The notes beneath the pieces were generated by a model, which worked only from the letters and a program-made list of their open reading frames with translations, was not told the origin of the DNA and ran no database searches. Shown here piece after piece: positions 53,945-63,935 of a DNA stretch of 64,000 nt. The stretch lies in contig NC_066317.1 in the NCBI RefSeq assembly GCF_022539315.1, positions 46,913,935 to 46,977,934 of the forward strand, in the 5' to 3' direction. Source of the DNA: Serinus canaria (Eukaryota; Chordata; Aves; Passeriformes; Fringillidae). A program made the translations under genes and the position numbers. Positions within the stretch are counted from its first letter, which is position 1. Each line of letters starts with the position of its first letter.

Positions 53945-55188
53945 TGCAAGTGTCAGGACACAGCAGCTGACTGCTGTAAGAGGCCACAGGAGATCACACA
54001 GCACAAACAGCACAACCAGTGGATCAGGTCCAGCCAGCATGAATTCTGCTTGTCCAACCTGATCTCCTGCTATGACAAGGTGACAGGCTGGGTGGGTGAG
54101 GAAAGGCTGTAGATGCTGTCTACCTGGACTTTAGTAAACCCTCTGACACCATTTCCCACAGCATTCTCCTGGAGAAACTGCTGGTGTCTTTGATGGATGC
54201 ATTGCTCACCAGGTAAAAACTGTCTAGATGGCTGGGCCAGAGCTGGTGGTGAATGGGGTTACACCAGGCTGGCAGCTAACTGTGAGAGATGCTCCCCAGG
54301 GCTCAGTGCTGGGGGCCAGTCCTGTTCAAGACCTTCATTGAGGATCTGGATGAGGGTCTCAAGGGCATTCTCAGTTTGTTTGTAGATGACACCACACTGG
54401 GTGGGAGTGTTGATCTTCTGGAAGGTAGGAAGGGTCTACAGAGGGATCTGGACAGGCTGGACTGATGGGCTGAAGCCAATTTTAAGGTAAAGTGATTAAC
54501 AAGGTTTAACAAGGTGAAGTTCCAGGCCCTGCATTTCAGTCACAACCCCCTGCAGCACTACTGACTTGGGGAAGAGTGGCTGTTAAGCTGCTCAGCAGAA
54601 AAGGACCTGGAGATGCTGGTCAACAGCTGGCTTAACACGAGTTTGCTGTGCTCAAGTGGCCAAGAAGGCCAGTGACACCTGGCCTGTATCAGAAATAGCG
54701 AGGCCAGAAGGATGAGGGCAGTGGTGGCCCCCTGGCACTGGGGAGGTCACATCTCAAATCCTGTGTTCAGTTCTGGGCCCCTCTCTGGGAGAAGGACATT
54801 AAGGGGCTGAAGCACTCCAGAGAAGGGCTGGTGAACATCCTGGAACGTAAGTCTTATAAGGAGTTGCTGAGGGAGTGGGGGTTGTTGAGCGTGGAGAAAA
54901 GGAGGGTCAGAGGGTACCTTATCACTTTCTACAACTACCTAAAAGGAGGTAACTCCAAGGTAAAAAGATGAGAATCATCTTATCACAGGCTCAAGTTTTG
55001 CCAGGGCAGGTTCAGATTAGATATCAGGAAAAATTTCTTCATGTAAAGGGTTTCAAAGCATTGAAACAGGCTTCCCAAGAAAGTGGTGAAATCACCACCC
55101 TTAAAAGTATTCAAAAAACACATAGATATGATGCTTAGATACATGGTTTGTGGTGAACTTGACGGTGCCAAGTTAAAGTTTGGGCTTG
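53945..55188 (+). mobile_element. CR1 LINE, RT core to 3' region, decayed
   Basis: The second large CR1. The translated plus strand runs through the reverse-transcriptase core: AVDAVYLDFSKPSDTISHSI near 54107 (normally FSKAFDT, so the motif is altered), APQGSVLGA near 54291, and [10 protein letters not shown] near 54378, which carries the catalytic DD pair. Further 3' are 'ggtcacatctcaaatcctgt', 'ttctgggcccctctctggga' and the non-coding blocks to 'gatgcttagatacatggttt'. Frames are broken, so it cannot make protein. It stops before the usual terminal short repeat, so the 3' tip is missing or unrecognisable. Confidence 0.93.
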
Positions 55189-58100
55189 AGGTATGAGGCA
55201 TTTAAGCTGGGAATTGGAGAAGGAAAGGAAATCACTGCATTTTGGGCTTTGATGGGAAAACAGAAGGGTGAAGTGAAAAAAGAGGAGTTTTTTTGGGGAA
55301 ATTAATTTAAGTGAGATGTGCTAGTTCAAGAAGCACAATTAAACTTATACAGGTTAAAGGCTTTTCAGAATAAATGCATGTGCACATTTGAAAACCTGCA
55401 AAGAATAACTTAAACACGGACACAAAATTGTTTTGGACCACGGTGCACAGAAATGAAACCCAACTCATTCAGAATGGATTCTGTGTTTTGGAGGCAGTAA
55501 AACCATACTTTTCCTCTGTATCACCACCTCTGTATCTCTCTAGTGGTTCTCTCCCACAAGGCCATCTTCACTTTTCTCTTAGGTTCTCTCAGATTTTCTT
55601 TGTATTTCCAGCTTCTACTGCTTTTCCATGGCATTAACCAACAGTATGTTCTTCTCAGCTGGCTTCTTCTGTGTCAAGAATGTTTTTCATCTGTAGATAA
55701 ACTCTAAGACAACCAAATTTTAATTTTCTAAATAAATTTTAGCTTTATAGAATCACATAAATGTTACATAATAAAATATAATGCTTATTTATATAATAAT
55801 ATTTATAATTAGATTTTAATTTTATATTTAAATGTTTTATAAGAATACAAGAAGAGCTGGAATGGATCAAAGCAAAGATCCATCTAGCCCTGTAGTTTCT
55901 ACAATGAGAAGGGGAATTTAGCATAGTGGGTGCTACTAGTTTGTGAATTAGAAGCAGCTAAAAGGATGGAGGCAACTGTCCCTTAGTCAAAGAGCATTTG
56001 ACATACCTCCAGAATGAACAGAGGTCTTCTTCAAGCAAGAGGCCATCTGTATGCAAAAAACCATCCATGTGATTTGTTCTCAGTACACCCCCACCACACA
56101 TCAGTGAATCAGTTATGAGCTGACTCCTTCCATCCGTTTGTGGCTTCTTGTTTGTGGATTCATGCCTTGCCTAAATTGAAATCAGCAGGAGCACCTACTC
56201 CTAGACATAATCTGGCTGTGTCAGTTGCCAGCAGCAATTACAGGAACTCATGGGGAACATTGGCTGCAGGTTACTGAAACAGATGTCAGTTGTAATAACA
56301 CAGGCATGAAACTGCATTTCAGAGTGCAAGCAGCCCAAGGTGCTGTGTGCAAGTTCCAACAGGTCCAGCCACAAATCAGACCACCACCTAAAAATCACAA
56401 TTTGCAGCCATCATTCATATTCAGAGCCAGCCCTGCTTTCATCTGCCTCATGGTGTCACAAACATATTGCAGCATTAAAATGCTTTTCTATTTCCTGCTG
56501 AGGCTTTTTAACCTTACCAGAGGTATGAAAAGTAGAGAGGTGATGTGACAACAAGCAATTAGAAACAAAAGCTTATTGCTATTGTAGGAGGACTGTCACT
56601 CTAGGAATAAGGCTAATAAAATTTAGAGATTATTTGTACTGGAAGGCTTATTTTTAATTTACTGAATTTTAAAGCAAATGAAGCCAAGAAATATTTCTGA
56701 AAGTTTTTGCTACTATCACTCACAAATGTGCTCCCTTTATAATTCATATCTCTGCTCTGCATAGGTGAAAAGAGGAAAACATCTTGAAAATGGCAAATAT
56801 GCTTTTGCAAATTATCAATACAGGCCTGTCTGCCACATGTTAAGACCTATCCTGAGCCTGTCCCACCTTGTTTTCTATTTAACCTTATGGTCACAAGCAG
56901 AGCCTCCTTGTCCTTCCAAGGTAAAAACCCCTAAGGTGAGAGAAGGATCAACACAGCAGTGAGTTTTACCACAACTTACATTGCATCACAAGTCAGGCCC
57001 AGGTCTACAAATTCTTCAAACCTTTCACAAACCCAGTGGTCATCCCAGCTCCCAGAGGTTACCCTGTACTCTCTCAGAGTACTCCTTCTCCCCTGGGGAA
57101 AGCCAGAGCCATAGCAAGAAGTATGTAGCCTGTTTTCTGCATTATCTAAACATCCTGGGGGAGTGCTAGGGCAGCCTGAAGAAAACAGCTCCCCACGTAC
57201 TGGCTGATGTCCCACTACACACAGGCAGCCACCAATCTGAAGCTTCTGAAAGGAGCTCAGCATAAAGTACATTTTTTCCACTAACAGCATTCATATCACT
57301 GAGAACATACAAATTAACTGAAATGGGCCATTGTCATAAACATTGCCTATGAAAAAGACTGGTTTTATAGCTAGCTAGGCAAATTACTCACTGCCAAGTG
57401 TCTTTGGCTTCTGTCTACATCATTCAAACCAAGACTCGGAGAGGCCCCATCCTTCCTGCCAGAGAAGGACATCAAGCACTCTAAAAGCTCAGCAGGGAAA
57501 GACCACGAGAGGAAGGTGGGAAGAGAGAGATGTTTAAGGATGGCACACTGAGCAAGGAGAGGCAAACTCATAAATCCTTGTGTGCAAACCCTTAACCAAA
57601 AAGCAGTGACACCCTAAGTCCCTGCTGAGGTGATTTGGATCTCTTGTGCCACCCTCAGATCCCAGCCCACAGGGAGAGAGGTTACTTCTTTTGTCAAATT
57701 GTCGGCAGGTGCAACTCCGAGTGTCAGGAAAGCTCAGCAAACAGTCACCATCCTAAATATTTTCCTGTGTTTTCCAGCTTTTTCTCCCTTGTGGCTATTT
57801 TATTTGTCCCCCTGTGCCCCTGGGAGGTGCAGGAGATGCTGGAGTGGTGGATACTTTCTGCCTGCTCTGCCTGCCTAAGTCAGATCCTGGCAGAGAAACA
57901 GTTAAAACCAAAGGTAATGTCAACCAAAAATTTATTTCCTTCCACAAACTGCACTAACCTTGAGGTGAATTATAAATTCTGTGCCAGTATTATCTCACCT
58001 GTAGAGTTTGAATAGATTTTATAGGTTTTGAAGTAAATGGGTTGCTGTTTGTATATTTTTAGATCTTATAAAAAAGAATATGTATTTCGAAAGCCTGACT

Positions 58101-58255
58101 CTACACAGACCTTGTTAAAGAAATACAGCATACAATGTTAGAGAGCCAGGGACAAATCTGGCCTCAGGTCTTTCACCTCCTCTGCTGCTGATCACCATCC
58201 TCTTGGCTTGAGAGGTGGCAACAGAGATCTGACAAGTCAAATAAAATAACAAACT
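55189..58255. other. Unique sequence, no clear gene
   Basis: No convincing exon. A possible old repeat lies at 55855-56010 and is listed separately. The 107-codon plus-strand open frame at 56225-56548 has no recognisable domain. Confidence 0.5.
55855..56010 (+). mobile_element. Possible ancient CR1/L3-type fragment
   Basis: 'gaatggatcaaagcaaagat' followed by 'ccatctagccctgtag' resembles the 'ggatcagaccaaaggtccatctagccc' phrase of old amniote CR1-type repeats. It is short and diverged, and no 3' end is identified. Confidence 0.3.
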
Positions 58256-58314
58256 GTTTTACACTCACACACACACATACATATATCTACACATATATGT
58301 ATATATATATATGC
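58256..58314. repeat. CA/TA microsatellite
   Basis: (CA)n of about 9 units, then CATA and TACA steps, and (TA)n ending near 58312. A compound dinucleotide repeat. Confidence 0.9.
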
Positions 58315-59080
58315 CAAACCATTAGTTTTGTACAATAAAATATACTTTCTGGAGGCTTTGTCACATCTAAATAGTCTCTCATCCCACATTTTATCACATA
58401 ACTGCCAAAGCTAAGGCAGTTTTAAGACATATAAATACATTTCTAAAGGGACTATTCAACTTTGTTACAATTTATCTCTCTCAAAGTTCAAAATTATACT
58501 AAAAAGTCGATGAGAATGATAAGTGCTTTCCAGTGCCAAAGATTGAGGGAAGTTTTGACTGGTTTCAGGATAGGGGTAGAATGGGTGGGAACAGCAACAC
58601 ACCTGCATTACTAAAGGAGATGTCAAAGTCCTCATATAAGCACAAAAACCACATCAAAAAAGCAGTCAGTTATGCACTAAGAGAGAAAAAGGGTTTGTAA
58701 TGGGAGTCACCCGGAGATCAGCTGTTTTGTCTCTGAAACAGGTACATACACAACCTCAAATGCCACAGTCAGCAGAGAGCAGCCCACTCTCTGGTGACAG
58801 GCAGCTGCTCTCGTTCTTCGGGATTCCAAAAAACAAAAAAAAAAAGGAATTCTCCTGGGAGAGGAATTTGTTTTCTCAGTTCTTTTGTAACATGCCCAGG
58901 TTGGGCAAGAAGCATTCTCTCCCCTTTTGGGAAAGTGACCCAGGCAGGACCCACACTTCAGCAGCTGCACGGTGCGATAACCACTTTCTAAGCTCTACTT
59001 GATAGGGGGCCGCTGCACACAAGTGTGTGTAGACTGAAGAAGTCTCAAGTTGAAATGGTAGCAGAGAAAACACCAAGTGA
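58315..59080. other. Unique sequence, no gene seen
   Basis: An interval with open frames on both strands at 58700-59094 but no recognisable domain or splice frame. Confidence 0.5.
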
Positions 59081-59189
59081 GTCCAGATAAACACCCAGCA
59101 GCAGTTCGCTGTACATTCTCCATGCTAGGGGTAAATATATTTCTGATCTGCTGGAGCCGTGCCTCAGCCTAGACAGAGAGGATGGCCCG

Positions 59190-59203
59190 ACGGCAGAGGG
59201 CAC
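59190..59203 (+). promoter_or_regulatory. CTCF-like motif (weak)
   Basis: ACGGCAGAGGGCAC matches the CTCF core CCASYAGRKGGCRS at 12 of 14 positions. Confidence 0.25.
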
Positions 59204-59419
59204 CTGCAGAGCTCCCGAAAATAAATTTCCATCTGCGTGAAAGAGATCAGCTGTAAAAAAAACCAATATATGAATCCCATTTTACTGGAGTCTTTTACAT
59301 AGATATAGATACTAGACTATTTGTGTTTTTAAGGAGTCTAAAGGCGATTTGCGTGTTTGACGGCAGCTCTCGGAAGCGAGGAACACCGGGAATTGCAGGG
59401 ATCTCCGAGCACGGGCCGC

Positions 59420-59438
59420 TACTGCCACCTGGCGGCCG
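59420..59438 (-). promoter_or_regulatory. CTCF-binding motif candidate
   Basis: On the minus strand CGGCCGCCAGGTGGCAGTA matches the core consensus CCASYAGRKGGCRS at 13 of 14 positions (G in place of A at the third), with flanks that also fit the longer motif. It sits in the densest part of the GC island. Confidence 0.5.
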
Positions 59439-59500
59439 CGCCGCGCCATCGCCCCGCGCCGGACGGCCCCAGCAGTCACCCTGCCCAAACAGCGGCACCT

Positions 59501-62344
59501 GGGGAATGAAAAAACTTAAAAAAAACCCAAACCCTAAGCTGATATTTGAAACCTTTACTGAATACACTGATAATAGGTCCAAATTACATTTCTTGACTAT
59601 GCTTTATAACTGATCTCTCCAAGCTTTTATTAAAAAAAAAAAGATGCAAGAGGCAAAGTCCATTGCACAAAAAAAGCAACAATCTTAAATGGGATGCAAC
59701 ATTCTTTTCAAGTACTAAAAAAACTACTTATTGACACTTACTGACTTCTCTGGTTATCTTACAGCATCTGTGAATAGCTAGCATGAAACTTTAAATCCTG
59801 ATTTAGATTTGCACAAACGCAGCCAAATGAGAATATCTACATGAGCACTAAGGACTCACAAAGTTTTTGATACTCATAAGTAACATACAGCCAGAAATAT
59901 GCCTAAGCACTCAGCTGATTGGCATAGAATGGCCTGGCTGCAAAAACAGGGAACCTATTTCCCATCTGGACGTCTGGAGTAGCATGGAGTATTAAACATA
60001 TCCTGTGTATTTCTGTGTCTAAACTGTGTACTTTGAAAGGAACAGGTTTAACAGCAGCTGAGAGCACTATCAGAAATTTCTCTCACCACCCCTGCATACA
60101 TCAAGAAAGCTCCACACTGCAGGGGCACAGCCAACCATCAATCAGTGCACCCATACTTGTGACACAGCTGACACATCAGTAAAAGGGAAAGATCCGAGGT
60201 GGAGGGAATGTAGCAGGAGCACCTCTGCCTGCTTTTCTGGCAGAGAGCCTTGTGGAGAAATAGCCTGGTACTTCAACACACAGGAAAACAATCAGCATCA
60301 GATCTCTCTACATGGCAAAATGAAGCAGTACCATGTAGCAAACTTCCACAATGAACCCCTACTCTCAGAAGAACTGAAGAGTTCACCAGCACAAAAGGTA
60401 ACAGGGTGATCGCACAATAAATAATCTTCTCATCACCTCTACTGTTTACTCTGTAGTAACCAACTCTTACAATTAAAACCAGGTGGTACTGAGTGACTGT
60501 TTTGGTACAGACTCCTCCAGAATCCATGTAGGAAGCACTAACACATTGCAAGAACAAAGCCAGAAAACAAAAGCATAGGGGACAGATCTGTTACTGAGCA
60601 GAGCTTCACAAACTGACTCAAAGCCTTGCCTATGGAAATTAAGATGGTGCTAAATATTAGCTAGGTCCTTCATTTGTGAATCTGATGACACAGTCCTAGC
60701 ATCATAGAATCTCATGTTTCCTATTCCACTGGAAAATGGTTCCTCTGGGCTGGTTGCACATAACATAACCCAAAAGACATCACATGCCATGTACGCCTTA
60801 GCTGAGAGAAATATGGTGAGATCTAACCAGTGAAGTTTGAAGAAAGTTGTGACAAGTACAGGGATGTAATGCACACGTGAAACTATCTTCAGTCTTTGTG
60901 AGAACTAAGCAAAGCTGCAGAGTGGATTTGGTCCCCTCAGACTTATGTCCAGAAGAGAAATGAAGTTAGCAGAAATTCAGTCTCCTTTAATGGCAGGAAA
61001 ACAGCAGACTATTGACCCTGTGGCATTAAATGAAGTACCAGGGGTAACAACCATTGTCTTCACATTCTTCCAGCGTTTGCCTGAAATTGAGGTGGTCCTC
61101 CTCAGGTAAAACTCAATGTAGTTTGGGTACTATTGAAGTACATCCAGTTTAAATTCAGTTACTTAAACACAGGTTTTACAAATCAGATCACTAGGAGTAC
61201 AGTAAATCAATCAATACTTAAAAGAAGGGGCCATTTAGAAAATAAAATTAAAAATAAAATTTAAAAAAATCACAGAAAGACTGTTTCCAAAAGCAACAAG
61301 TACTTATAATATACAACTGTGAGACTTTGAAATCTCTAGTTATGCTGATCAGTGAAACATAATAAGTAAGTTTTTTTTTTTTTAGCAGCATCTTAATTAG
61401 TAATCATTAGCTACAACATTCACCGCATATAGAGCATTTTTCATCTGCTACTAATTAGAAAGGAAATTCTAAAGAACGACTTGGAAAATCATCCCCTAGG
61501 TATTAGCATTCAAACAATGAGAGTAAGAATTGAATATGTTTAGAAAAGACAGGGAATTTTGTCTAATAGAATTAGTTGATAGCATTGTGAAGTTTGCTAA
61601 AAGGCAACAGACAAGCTGGTGTTCCAAGTTTAGGGGCAGTAGGAAAAAGGACAACTTCCACTGAGTGGGGAACAGTACATCACATATTCTCAGACCCCCA
61701 GGAGAATATGAAGCAAGGGGGAGCCTATTATCTGAATTTTAAGAGGTTTTCTGTAGTGATGAAAAGAAAAAAAAGGGAAAATTTTCAAGTTGTGGAAACC
61801 AACAGAGCTTTTAGGGGAGGGGTGCGATTTCAGGCTTGTAGGTACCTAGGTGTGTAGTAATACCAAAGAAATGTGTTAACTAGTCTGCTGTATGAAGTAG
61901 TTTACCACTGAAGTGTTACATGTGGTCCACAGAGGTAGGAAAAAAACCAGAATTGAAATCTAGAGGCAAAACTTATATTCTTATATAGAATCTGAAAATC
62001 CCCTCCACTGCAAGTATACTCAAACAATGAGAGTGGCAGAGGCTCAGAGCATCACTCAAGAAATGGTGCAAAACACTATTCTTTAGGACCTGGTAAAATT
62101 TCTGAGATAAAGACTTTATCAGAAGAACATGCATTAATTAAAACTGTTTATATTAGAAAGTTAAATTCAAATGAAAGGCCGGTTTTGAAACAAAAGGTAT
62201 TTTTATTGGTTGCCTGCTAAGCCCGAGACCTCAGAAAGACATGTTTTCCCTCACAAGCTTGCAAGCACATCTTTCACGCCCTTGGCAAACTATTTCTCAA
62301 TACTTTGAAAGATAAATACAATTTCACTTTCTAAACCTTGCTAG
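59501..62344. other. Unique AT-rich sequence, no gene seen
   Basis: No exon is recognisable. 'catcatagaatctcatg' near 60699 looks like a CR1 3' tip, but the following bases do not continue as CR1. Confidence 0.5.
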
Positions 62345-62486
62345 ACAGGCTCACGGAACCACAGAATATACTGAGTTGGAAGGGACCTGCAAAGATAGGT
62401 CTTAAATGAATGACCAACATGGGATCAAACCCACATTAAAACCTTGGCATTATTAGCATCATGCTCTAACAAACTGAGCTGAACTC
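62345..62486 (-). mobile_element. tRNA-Ile-derived SINE with CR1 tail (TguSINE1-like)
   Basis: On the minus strand the 5' head copies an isoleucine tRNA. The A-box region AGCTCAGTTTGTTAGAGC is at 62480-62463. The anticodon loop CTAATAA (anticodon AAT) falls within 62458-62449. The B box GGGTTTGATCCC is at 62432-62421. A short linker follows, and then a CR1-type 3' tail (plus strand: 'gagttggaagggacctgcaa' and 'accacagaatat') that ends near 62345. A tRNA head allows RNA polymerase III transcription, and a CR1 tail lets CR1 reverse transcriptase copy it. It is diverged and probably dead. A true tRNA gene is excluded because the acceptor stem does not close and extra bases lie between the anticodon arm and the T arm. 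Confidence 0.85.
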
Positions 62487-62849
62487 AGTCTAGCAAAAGA
62501 AATGTATCATTATGATCATGTATGACCCAAGATTTTTGTTTTTCTTAAATACAGACTCCCCTTTATTAGCTTCTCTTGTTTTACACTTTAGTCATGTTTT
62601 TCCTCGGACAATTATGCTCCTGCCCAGTAAACAGATTTGTATTTGGTCTTCTATTATGGTAAGGCCTCAATGAAGCCTGCAAGTATGTGCATACACATAT
62701 ATTCACAATTATGTTGCTTGCACATCCCCCCTACTCCAGTTTCCCCACTCCAGCCTGAAGCACCACCCTTTCAGACTATCACCCCACACCTGTTTAATTA
62801 TAGCTTAGCTAGGGCTGTGGAATTACTTGACTGCTTTTAGAGCAAAAGG
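62487..62849. other. Unique sequence between SINE and CR1
   Basis: No gene or repeat is recognisable. Confidence 0.5.
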
Positions 62850-63490
62850 TGAATCATAAAAACTGTTGGGGTCGGAAGGGACCTCTAGGGATCATCTGGT
62901 CCAAATGCCCCACTGAGGCAAGGGTCACCTGGAGCAGGTGACACAGGAATGTGTCCAGGTGGGGTTTTCATCTCCAGAGACAGGAAACTCCATGACCTCC
63001 CTGGGCAGCCTGTTCCACTCTGTTCCACTCAGTGCTCTGCCCCTCTCATGGTAAAGAATTTCTTCATGTCAAGGTGGAACTTCTTGTTTTAGTTGATGCC
63101 CATTACTCCTTGTCCTATTGCTGGGCACCACCAAGGAGGGTCTGGCAGCATCCTCTGACACCTTTCAGATATTTACATGCACTGATGAGACCCCTCCCAG
63201 TTTTCTCCTCTGCAGACTAAACAGGCCCAGCTCCTGCGGTCTCTCCTCAAGAGAGATGTTCCAGACTTCTCAACATCCTTGTGGTCTCTCACTGGATCCT
63301 CTCCAGTAGCTCCTTGCCCTTTCTGCCCTGAGGAGCCCAGAAAGGGCGAGGATCAGTACAGAGCAAGAGATGCGCCTCACCAGGGCTGAGTGGAGGGCCA
63401 GGATCACGCTCTCGCCCTGCTGGCCACCCTGTTCCCCCAGGACACCACTGCCTTTCCACAAGGGCACCGCCGGCTTATGGCCAGCCTGTG
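62850..63490 (-). mobile_element. CR1 LINE, 3' end about 640 bp, minus strand
   Basis: Minus-strand CR1 with an intact 3' tip at left ('gaatcataaaaactgttggg', 'gtcggaagggacctctaggg'), then 'ccctgggcagcctgttccac', 'ggtaaagaatttcttcatgt', 'ccattactccttgtcctatt', 'ctaaacaggcccagctcctg', 'tctctcctcaagagagatgt' and 'tcactggatcctctccagta'. It contains a tandem duplication of 'tctgttccac' near 63009-63030. It ends about 100 bases from the CpG island, so it forms the immediate upstream edge of the promoter region. Confidence 0.94.
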
Positions 63491-63778
63491 AGTCACCAAG
63501 ACGTTGATGCTTCATCTCATTAATTTTTTCCAGTAACTACGCACGGCTTCTTTTGGAGCTGCATCACGCAAACATTTGAGCTACAGAGGAACCTTTTTCC
63601 ATTAAGATCTCACTGCGCTCCGCAGCAGAGGGGCAGCAAGAGGAGCTCTCGAGCACAGCCGTGCTCCAGGCTGGAGCTCCCGGGCCCCTGGGCTTGGCTC
63701 GGCCGAGCACGGGATCCAGGCCGCACGGGCCCGGAAATGCCCGGGGGATAAGGAGCCATTTCCCGTCCCCGCCTGTCG

Positions 63779-63785
63779 CTTCCGG
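63779..63785 (-). promoter_or_regulatory. ETS/GABP-type site
   Basis: CTTCCGG (CCGGAAG on the minus strand) is the core bound by ETS factors such as GABPA, common just upstream of CpG-island start sites. Confidence 0.5.
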
Positions 63786-63814
63786 GTCGCGCGTCGGGTA
63801 CCGCTGGAGGCGGC

Positions 63815-63836
63815 GGGGCGGGAGCTGCGGGGCGGG
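63815..63836 (+). promoter_or_regulatory. Two GC boxes (Sp/KLF-type), overlapping a G4 motif
   Basis: GGGGCGGG occurs at 63815-63822 and again at 63829-63836, six bases apart. Both fit Sp1/KLF sites. Together the four G-runs (4, 3, 4 and 3 G with loops of 1, 6 and 1) form a canonical G-quadruplex motif. Confidence 0.55.
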
Positions 63837-63837
63837 C

Positions 63838-63935
63838 GACGGTTCCCGTCCTCGTCCTCCTCCTCGTCCTCTTCCTCCTCCTCCCCTCCTTCATCTCGTC
63901 CTGGTGCTGCTCGTGGCCGCCGCGGGCTGTCCCGG
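63838..63935 (+). other. Putative end of first exon, donor at 63936
   Basis: The sequence CCCGG|GTGAGC at 63931-63941 is a good splice donor. Upstream is a (TCC)n-rich tract (63841-63899), and the last frame before the donor reads LVLLVAAAGCPG, like the hydrophobic core and cleavage region of a signal peptide. That frame has no ATG anywhere back to its preceding stop (it is open only from 63661), so either the exon is 5' UTR and the match is chance, or the start lies elsewhere. The exon start is not determinable and the left coordinate is arbitrary. Confidence 0.35.
63841..63899 (+). repeat. TCC/TCG-rich microsatellite in the CpG island
   Basis: An imperfect tandem of TCC, TCG and TCT triplets. 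It is a pyrimidine-rich strand that could form triplex DNA and could vary in length between individuals. Confidence 0.8.

Larger units (their letters stand above)
59081..59500. promoter_or_regulatory. Small GC/CpG-rich island with CTCF-like motifs
   Basis: GC and CpG density rises here, most strongly at 59365-59470, against AT-rich flanks. There is no TATA-led promoter or convincing first exon. The island carries a CTCF-like site on each strand (59190-59203 plus, 59420-59438 minus). It may be an insulator, an enhancer or a weak promoter, for example of a non-coding RNA. The 95- to 96-codon open frames on both strands are composition effects. Confidence 0.4.

Noticed and set aside
60699..60760. 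CR1 3' tip
   Set aside because: Only a dozen bases match and the following sequence does not continue as CR1.
62421..62484. A tRNA-Ile gene
   Set aside because: The acceptor stem does not pair, bases are inserted before the T arm and a CR1 tail follows, so it is a SINE head.
63610..63894. 94-codon minus-strand ATG open frame in the CpG island
   Set aside because: The Arg/Lys-rich start is the translated TCC repeat and the rest is low-complexity Pro/Gly from CpG sequence. A leftward transcript is possible but unsupported.
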